A DNA stretch of 64,000 nucleotides from Semisulcospira habei (lineage: Eukaryota; Mollusca; Gastropoda; Semisulcospiridae): assembly GCA_036245525.1 (NCBI GenBank), contig BTPG01000005.1:212038899-212102898 (forward strand), in the 5' to 3' direction. The notes under the pieces are model-generated. The model was not told the origin of the DNA. It saw only the letters and a list, made by a program, of their open reading frames with translations, and did not search any database. The translations under genes and the position numbers were made by a program. Shown here piece after piece: positions 58,897-64,000 of this stretch; position 1 is the stretch's first letter; the number at the start of each line of letters is the position of its first letter.

Positions 58897-59096
58897 GAGT
58901 GGTTACAGAATATATTGACAAGGACACGCACCACATCAGATTTTTACATCCCCACACGACAAAGAAGACATTCTTTGTGTAGCCAGCAGTTGCTGATGAG
59001 CAGCTCATGTCCATGGACATGATAATAGCTAGAGTTGGTTCTGTTCCAACTTGCAACAGTATAAGGGAATGGAGGATGGAGGGTTACGATTTTTGA
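58897..59096 (+). pseudogene. Transposon-protein C-terminal tail, one stop
   Basis: Follows an acceptor TATGTGTGCAG. It reads VVTEYIDKDTHHIRFLHPH then TTKKTFFV, an in-frame TAG at 58980, and continues PAVADEQLMSMDMIIARVG to a TGA at 59094. The FLHP...F..P.A.DE pattern recalls C-terminal tails of invertebrate transposon-derived proteins; the stop stands where Trp is expected. The class is not resolved. Confidence 0.4.
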
Positions 59097-60144
59097 TGAG
59101 CTGTGTTTCTGCCAAAGCTTTTTTGAGTGCTTTTTTTCTTTAAATTTCTTATCTGGTTTTATTTTCTCTGATATTTACAATAAATGATGAACTGTATTCA
59201 TTGGATCATTTTCATGTCAGTATGTATGTGTGAGACTGTTCATATTTACAGACACACCCAAAATCTTTTTTTGTTGTTTTTTTGTTTTGTTTTATTGTAA
59301 TTCAATTTTCTAACACGTTCACTTATTTTATAAAAGTTCAACTAAAGCATTCATTAATGCACACAAAACTGAACAAGTACATTGCAAATAAACATTCATC
59401 TTGTGTACACAAGCCTTGTACCTCTGCTCCACACCCTCAGACCCACACTTTCACAGTGCTCTCTAGTAACGCTGGTAAATATAGAAGCCAATCCTGATCA
59501 AACTGCCTACCATTACCATTAGTATTTGCAATATTTATCTGTATATAATTCGAGGGTTGCCCGGATAAACCTCGTATCTCACTTTTTTCCGAAAATGACT
59601 TTTTTACGTCATTCAACTCAGTTTCACTTCGAGATTGTGTTTGTGAAAGCAGACATAGAATAATGATTAAAATTAATTAGTTATTAATGAATAATTAAAC
59701 CAAGTATAAAATTTCAATCAAAGTGGTGCCCATATAACAACCGTAATTAGATATACATTGTTCGACGGCGGCAGATTCCCTGAAAAGTTGGCTGTATGAA
59801 CATCGTATCTGGCACTGCTGGCTTTACGCGGGCCCGGCGGTTTATCACATTGCACTGAGCAGCAGTGCCTGTATGAAAGCCGTAATTGCTGTTGCTTTGT
59901 TTACATCGGCACAGGAAAGGGCCCGACTGCTGCTGTCTGCGCGTTTAATCACAGTACGACAGTCTACGAGTTTTATGTAGAATGAAAATCACCATTTCTT
60001 GGTCTCAATCACAGTTAGAAGAAAGTATTTTGAAACTTGTAGGAGATGGGGAACGCTTTGAATCAGTCTGAAATTAAGAAATCCGTCTGTACTTGCAAAT
60101 CTCTCCAACTCCTAACCCCCGCCCCCCCCCCCCTCTCTCTCATG
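59097..60144. other. No recognised gene
   Basis: AT-rich, with no motif-bearing frame or RNA gene seen. A C-run lies at about 60118-60131. Confidence 0.4.
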
Positions 60145-60152
60145 CTGTGTGT

Positions 60153-60211
<59 letters not shown>

Positions 60212-60228
60212 TGTGTGTGTGTATGTGT
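60145..60228 (+). repeat. (GT)n microsatellite
   Basis: About 80 bp of GT with a few interruptions. Confidence 0.93.
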
Positions 60229-60531
60229 GATCTAAGTTTTTCATTCAAAAAGCAGCTTTTTTGTTGAATAGAAAATAACATTATCAGTAATACTTAGAGA
60301 TCTTTAGGTTCTGTGATTATTTGCTAGGTATGCAGGCACCCTAAACATGTTAACAGACACATCCTGAACAAATACCAGGGTAAAAAAACTAATGGGAATC
60401 TGGACTGTGTAGGAGATAAGACACTTGTCAACACATGTCACTCCTAACAGGACTTCAGTGCAGCTGTGGTCGCTTACTTATCACAGCCGAACTTTTCCCA
60501 CCAGGAATTCTAGAAATATCCCAAGTATAAC

Positions 60532-61314
60532 GCATTATCACGTCGGACGCCAAGCTGGACAAGGAGCTTGACAGCAGGCTGGCAAAAGCGAACAGCGCTT
60601 TCGGGCGACTTTTCAAGCGGGTGTGGCACAATCAACAGCTGAAAACAGGCACCAAGATCAGCGTGTACAGAGCTGTGGTCCTCACCACCCTGCTGTATGG
60701 TTCCGAGTCCTGGGCCCTCTACCGCAGCCAACTACGACTCCTCGAACGCTTCCACCAGCGCTGCCTACGTACCATCCTGGGCATTCACTGGAGTGACTAT
60801 GTCACCAATGTCGAGGTCCTTGAACAGGCTGAAACCGTGAGCATCGAGGCTTTGCTGCTGCGGACACAGCTCCGCTGGGCGGGGCATGTCTCCAGGATGG
60901 AGGATCATCGCCTACCAAAGATCACCCTGTTCGGCGAGCTTGCTACTGGACACCGTGACAGAGGGGCACCAAAGAAGAGATACAAAGACTGTCTCAAGAA
61001 GTCACTTAGTGCCTGCCAAATCGACCACCACCAGTGGTCTTCGCTTGCTGTGGACCGTGACACCTGGCGCTCCACTATTTACAAGGCAGCTGTCTCCTTT
61101 GAGGACTCTCGCAGAGCTAGCCTTAAGGACAAGCGGCTCAGGAGAAAGAACAGAGATGCTGCAACTCAGAACTCTGGCCATACCTTCCCCTGCAGCCACT
61201 GCGGTCGAACCTGCCTGTCCCGGATTGGCCTCCGCAGCCACGAACAAGCCTGCAGACGTCGTGGGCAACTCCTATAAAATCTTCGTTCGCGAAGTCCAGC
61301 CAAGAGAGAGAGAG
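60532..61314 (+). mobile_element. 5'-truncated RTE-like LINE
   Basis: Nearly identical to 41704-42482. The 3' end carries the hairpin at 61281-61294 and (GA)n. A short possible target duplication ATAAC occurs at 60527-60531 and 61315-61319. Confidence 0.88.
60621..61277 (+). CDS. RTE C-terminal fragment with zinc finger
   Basis: 218 open codons from the post-catalytic region (LLYGSESWALYRSQL, RWAGHVSRMEDHRLPK) to the Cys/His finger CSHCGRTCLSRIGLRSHEQ and TAA. No catalytic domain. High identity to the 41484-42449 frame points to recent activity of the family. Confidence 0.75.
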   Translation: MWHNQQLKTGTKISVYRAVVLTTLLYGSESWALYRSQLRLLERFHQRCLRTILGIHWSDYVTNVEVLEQAETVSIEALLLRTQLRWAGHVSRMEDHRLPKITLFGELATGHRDRGAPKKRYKDCLKKSLSACQIDHHQWSSLAVDRDTWRSTIYKAAVSFEDSRRASLKDKRLRRKNRDAATQNSGHTFPCSHCGRTCLSRIGLRSHEQACRRRGQLL

Positions 61315-61477
61315 ATAACACAAGCACATAAAATTAAAACTGCCCATTTCATTGACTTTTCTCCCTCCCGAAAGATCGGCTTGCGTTGGCTACACCTTTT
61401 ACCTTTTGTACTCGCCAAGATTCAGCAGATCTTCTTCTGGAAGGTAAGCAACCATTAGTGAAAATTATTCAGCAGTC

Positions 61478-61715
<238 letters not shown>

Positions 61716-61780
61716 TTAGTTTATAAGCTTTCTAAAAAAAATATGCGTTTGAGAAATTGATATTAGTATCTGTTACGTGA

Positions 61781-61862
61781 GCCTCGTCAGCTCAGTCATG
61801 AGCGCCGCTGCTGAGTAGAGGAGGGCGAGAGGGTAATGGGTTCGAACCCCACCATGGTAGCT
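61781..61862 (+). repeat. tRNA-like SINE head fragment
   Basis: Contains CCTCGTCAGCTCAGTCATG (A-box-like) and GGGTTCGAACCCC (B box) at tRNA-like spacing, but the arms do not form a clean cloverleaf. More likely a tRNA-derived repeat than a tRNA gene. Confidence 0.45.
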
Positions 61863-62073
61863 TGTTCAAATTGTCGGGTCATTACCTCGTTGTGGATAAT
61901 GATAACTTAAGCCTGACTGGCAAACAATACTATCTGTTGCAGCAATGCGTATAATGGATAGCAGTATCTTTAAAAACAAAACCATTCAAATGTGTCTTCA
62001 TTTTCATAATGTAACTGTATCTGATCGGAATCAATATCATTTCTCTTGTAGATCAGTACCCGGTGTGAACATC

Positions 62074-63099
62074 ATGGACCCGAGCAGTGCTGAAGACAGC
62101 GTATGTCTCAATCTGGCGACATCTTTTGTCGCAGCAGCTGAGAGATCAGCGGATTACTTCAGCTCAACCGACAACGAGCAGCTGAGCAGCGTGATGGATG
62201 CATTTAATGAGTCTGATGATTAACCTCTGATTCGTGAACAAAAAACCGCTTTCAATACGTCTGATGATGAACCCTTCATTAAGAAACTGGCTTCACATTC
62301 AGACTTCAGCACATCAGATGACGAGCCCCTCATTTCGAAGCAAGTGCCTGATGCTGCCGATGATTCTGCAGACCCAACATTTCTGCCATCAGAAGAATCC
62401 GAGACATCACAACATGAATCTGACACCGTCGACAGCAGCTTCTCAGTCGAAGAAGCCCAACGGACCAGCAGAAAACGACGTCGAAAGACCAAACGACAGA
62501 GTGATATGATGAGGGCGCAAGCTGCAAGTTTAGCACACACAAAAGAAAGAGAGAAAAATGTTGCAGTACACCAAGCCCACCTGAACAACCTCTTATCAGC
62601 CAATGGATTGATTCAAACAGAAATATATCCTGATGGAAACTGTTTTTTCGAAGCCTCCGCCTTCCATTTAGATGAGATATCAGGGGAGGAACTGCGGAAC
62701 TGTCTGTGTGAATACCTTGAGGACAATTATGGAACTTGCGTTCCCTTCATTGCTCCAGTAGACAGAGATGATGAAAATGACATATTCATGAGGTTCCTCT
62801 CGAATGTCAGTGAACTGCGACAGCCTGGGAAGTGGAGCAATGATGCCGCAGATCTTCTGCCACGGGTGTTGGCTGACTGGTCCCAGAGAGTTGTCCGTAT
62901 CTACACAAGCAATTTGTTCAAATCTGTCCTAGACTTTATGCCGTCCTGCGGTAGCACCGCTGCCATAGCTTGTCAACAGGCGGAACCAATCACACTGGCC
63001 TTTATTGCTCACGAGCCGTCTCACTACGACACTTGCCACAGACCAGCCAGAAAGCAGACGCCAGGGCCTCAGGATGACGTCTGTATTCACTCTGACTGA
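62074..63099 (+). pseudogene. OTU-type cysteine protease-like protein, with stops
   Basis: Frame from the ATG at 62074 (after a CTCTTGTAG acceptor), interrupted by TAA at 62221 (standing for Glu in a repeated TSDDEP motif), then open to TGA at 63097. An acidic N-terminal third precedes a basic patch (SRKRRRKTKRQ near 62470) and an OTU domain: YPDGNCFFEA with catalytic Cys at 62641-62643 and EPSHYDTCH with catalytic His at 63022-63024. OTU proteases cleave ubiquitin linkages; OTU domains also occur in transposons. The stop at 63097 is created by a 2-bp loss in the first unit of a minisatellite. Confidence 0.75.
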
Positions 63100-63452
63100 T
63101 AGTGAGGCTGAGGACTTCCAACCCACTCACCAGTCGACGCCAGACAGCAGACGCCAGGGCCTCAGGGTGACGTCTGTATTCATTCTGACTCTGATGGTGA
63201 GACTTCACTCCAACTCTAATGGTGAGACTGAGGACGTCCAACCCACTCACCAGTCGACGCCAGACAGCAGACGCCAGGGCCTCAGGGTGACGTCTGTATT
63301 CACTCTGACTCTGATAGTGAGGCTGAGGATTTCCAACCCACTCACCAGTCGACGCCAGACAGCAGACACCAGGGCCTCAGGGTGACGTCTGTATTCACTC
63401 TGACTCTGATGGTGAGGCTGAGGACTTCCAACCCACTCACCAGTCGACGCCA
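63054..63452 (+). repeat. 95-bp minisatellite, about four units
   Basis: Units start at 63054, 63147, 63267 and 63362 (GCAGACGCCAGGGCCTCAGG), with spacings 93, 120 and 95; the 120-bp unit holds a 25-bp internal duplication. 95 is not a multiple of three, so each added unit shifts the coding frame. Confidence 0.88.
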
Positions 63453-64000
63453 AATGAAGACCACAATCTGACCGATGGGGAAAGCCTGGGGGAAGGGCTG
63501 AGTTTTCCTACCATGGACGACAGTGTGAACACCACCCCAACAAAACAGCAGTCAAAGGACAAAACAAATATCACACCCAGGAAACAAGGGTTCTTCCAAA
63601 CGCCTCCTAAGAAAAATCTTTCCAGGAAGAAAAAATCTAAACCAGAAGCATGTAAACAAAACGTAAGAAAATCATTGCATTTGCAATGGAAAGAGTATAT
63701 ATCTCAGGCTGGCAAGACTGTTCCTCCCAAACGTGTCCAGCAGACCGACTGTAGCAAGTGCAGATACGACTGCAATAATCGTATCTCAGAGGAGTATCGG
63801 CAAGACTTCTATCAGACATTTTATGCCTTAGACACTTACGAACGCCAAAAAGACTTTGTTTGTGCTCATGTTAGAGAAAGAGAGACTGTCCGTATTTTGG
63901 GTGCAGACAATAAGCCAGTGCCCAAGAAACGCCAGAGATGCCGCACCTTGTTTTTTTTATTGTTGATGGTCAAGAGCGACGTGTCTGCAAGATGTTCTTT
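63410..64000 (+). pseudogene. Cysteine-motif, transposon-like continuation of the OTU gene
   Basis: Open from the last minisatellite unit: acidic then Lys-rich (KKNLSRKKKSKP), KEYISQAGKTVPPKR, then DCSKCRYDCNNRISEEYRQD and FVCAHVRERETVR. Near 63950 a T-run indel shifts the frame; the following block in the other frame (FIVDGQERRVCKMFF) looks conserved. A Cys-x2-Cys-x3-Cys module followed by VCKxFF recalls a large family of transposon-derived proteins in invertebrates. The class is uncertain. It runs off the window. Confidence 0.5.

Noticed and set aside
61781..61862. Possible tRNA gene
   Set aside because: The B box is good but acceptor and D arms do not pair cleanly; a SINE head is more likely.

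Overview
The window looks like repeat-rich nuclear DNA of an invertebrate animal. I infer a lophotrochozoan, most likely a gastropod mollusc. The grounds are CR1/L2-like and RTE-like LINEs, tRNA-headed SINEs ending in (ATT)n, long TA/CA/CT microsatellites, spliced host-type exons (an LDL-receptor class A module and a P2X7 'ballast'-like domain) and endogenous Maverick/Polinton elements. No taxon marker gene is present, so the species is not resolved. Almost everything is mobile DNA, much of it nested.

Layout. 1-2.96 kb: CR1-like LINE on the minus strand. 3.3-16.77 kb: the best copy of a Maverick/Polinton (adintovirus-like) virus-derived element. It carries a capsid protein, packaging ATPase, protein-primed DNA polymerase B, retrovirus-type integrase and about eight accessory or membrane proteins. 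Several genes are broken by frameshifts or stops, the polymerase carries a tiny SINE, and no maturation protease is recognisable. 16.8-19.7 kb: fold-back elements, one split by a SINE. 19.7-22.7 kb: a second, decayed Maverick copy, interrupted at 22.7-26.5 kb by a near-complete RTE-like LINE and resuming at about 26.5-26.86 kb, where a perfect 110-bp palindrome sits. 27.4-28.5 kb: fold-back element, a host LDLa exon and a SINE. 28.5-38.1 kb: a stack of CR1-like LINEs, one nearly full-length copy nested in another, plus a Gln-rich exon candidate. 38.2-41.0 kb: (TA)n-bordered retroelement with two hammerhead ribozymes (Penelope-like or retrozyme-like). 41.4-51.3 kb: RTE and CR1 copies and a third Maverick fragment. 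52.9-54.7 kb: pieces of a P2X7-ballast-like gene. 56.4-57.2 kb: inverted pair of the hammerhead element. 60.5-61.3 kb: truncated RTE. 62-64 kb: an OTU-protease-like protein with a frame-disrupting minisatellite, followed by a cysteine-rich transposon-like domain.

How it works together. In the Maverick, capsid, ATPase, a small protein and polymerase run rightward, while integrase and its small neighbours run leftward to meet the polymerase tail-to-tail. Structural or membrane genes are packed in divergent or convergent pairs with gaps of 24-40 bp, and many starts share an A-rich ATAAAAATG-like context. The most unusual signals are the two hammerhead ribozymes with compensatory stem changes, a roughly 56-bp SINE with clean target duplications, the shared Maverick start signal, and the OTU gene broken by repeat expansion.

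All family calls come from reading motifs. No database search was run.
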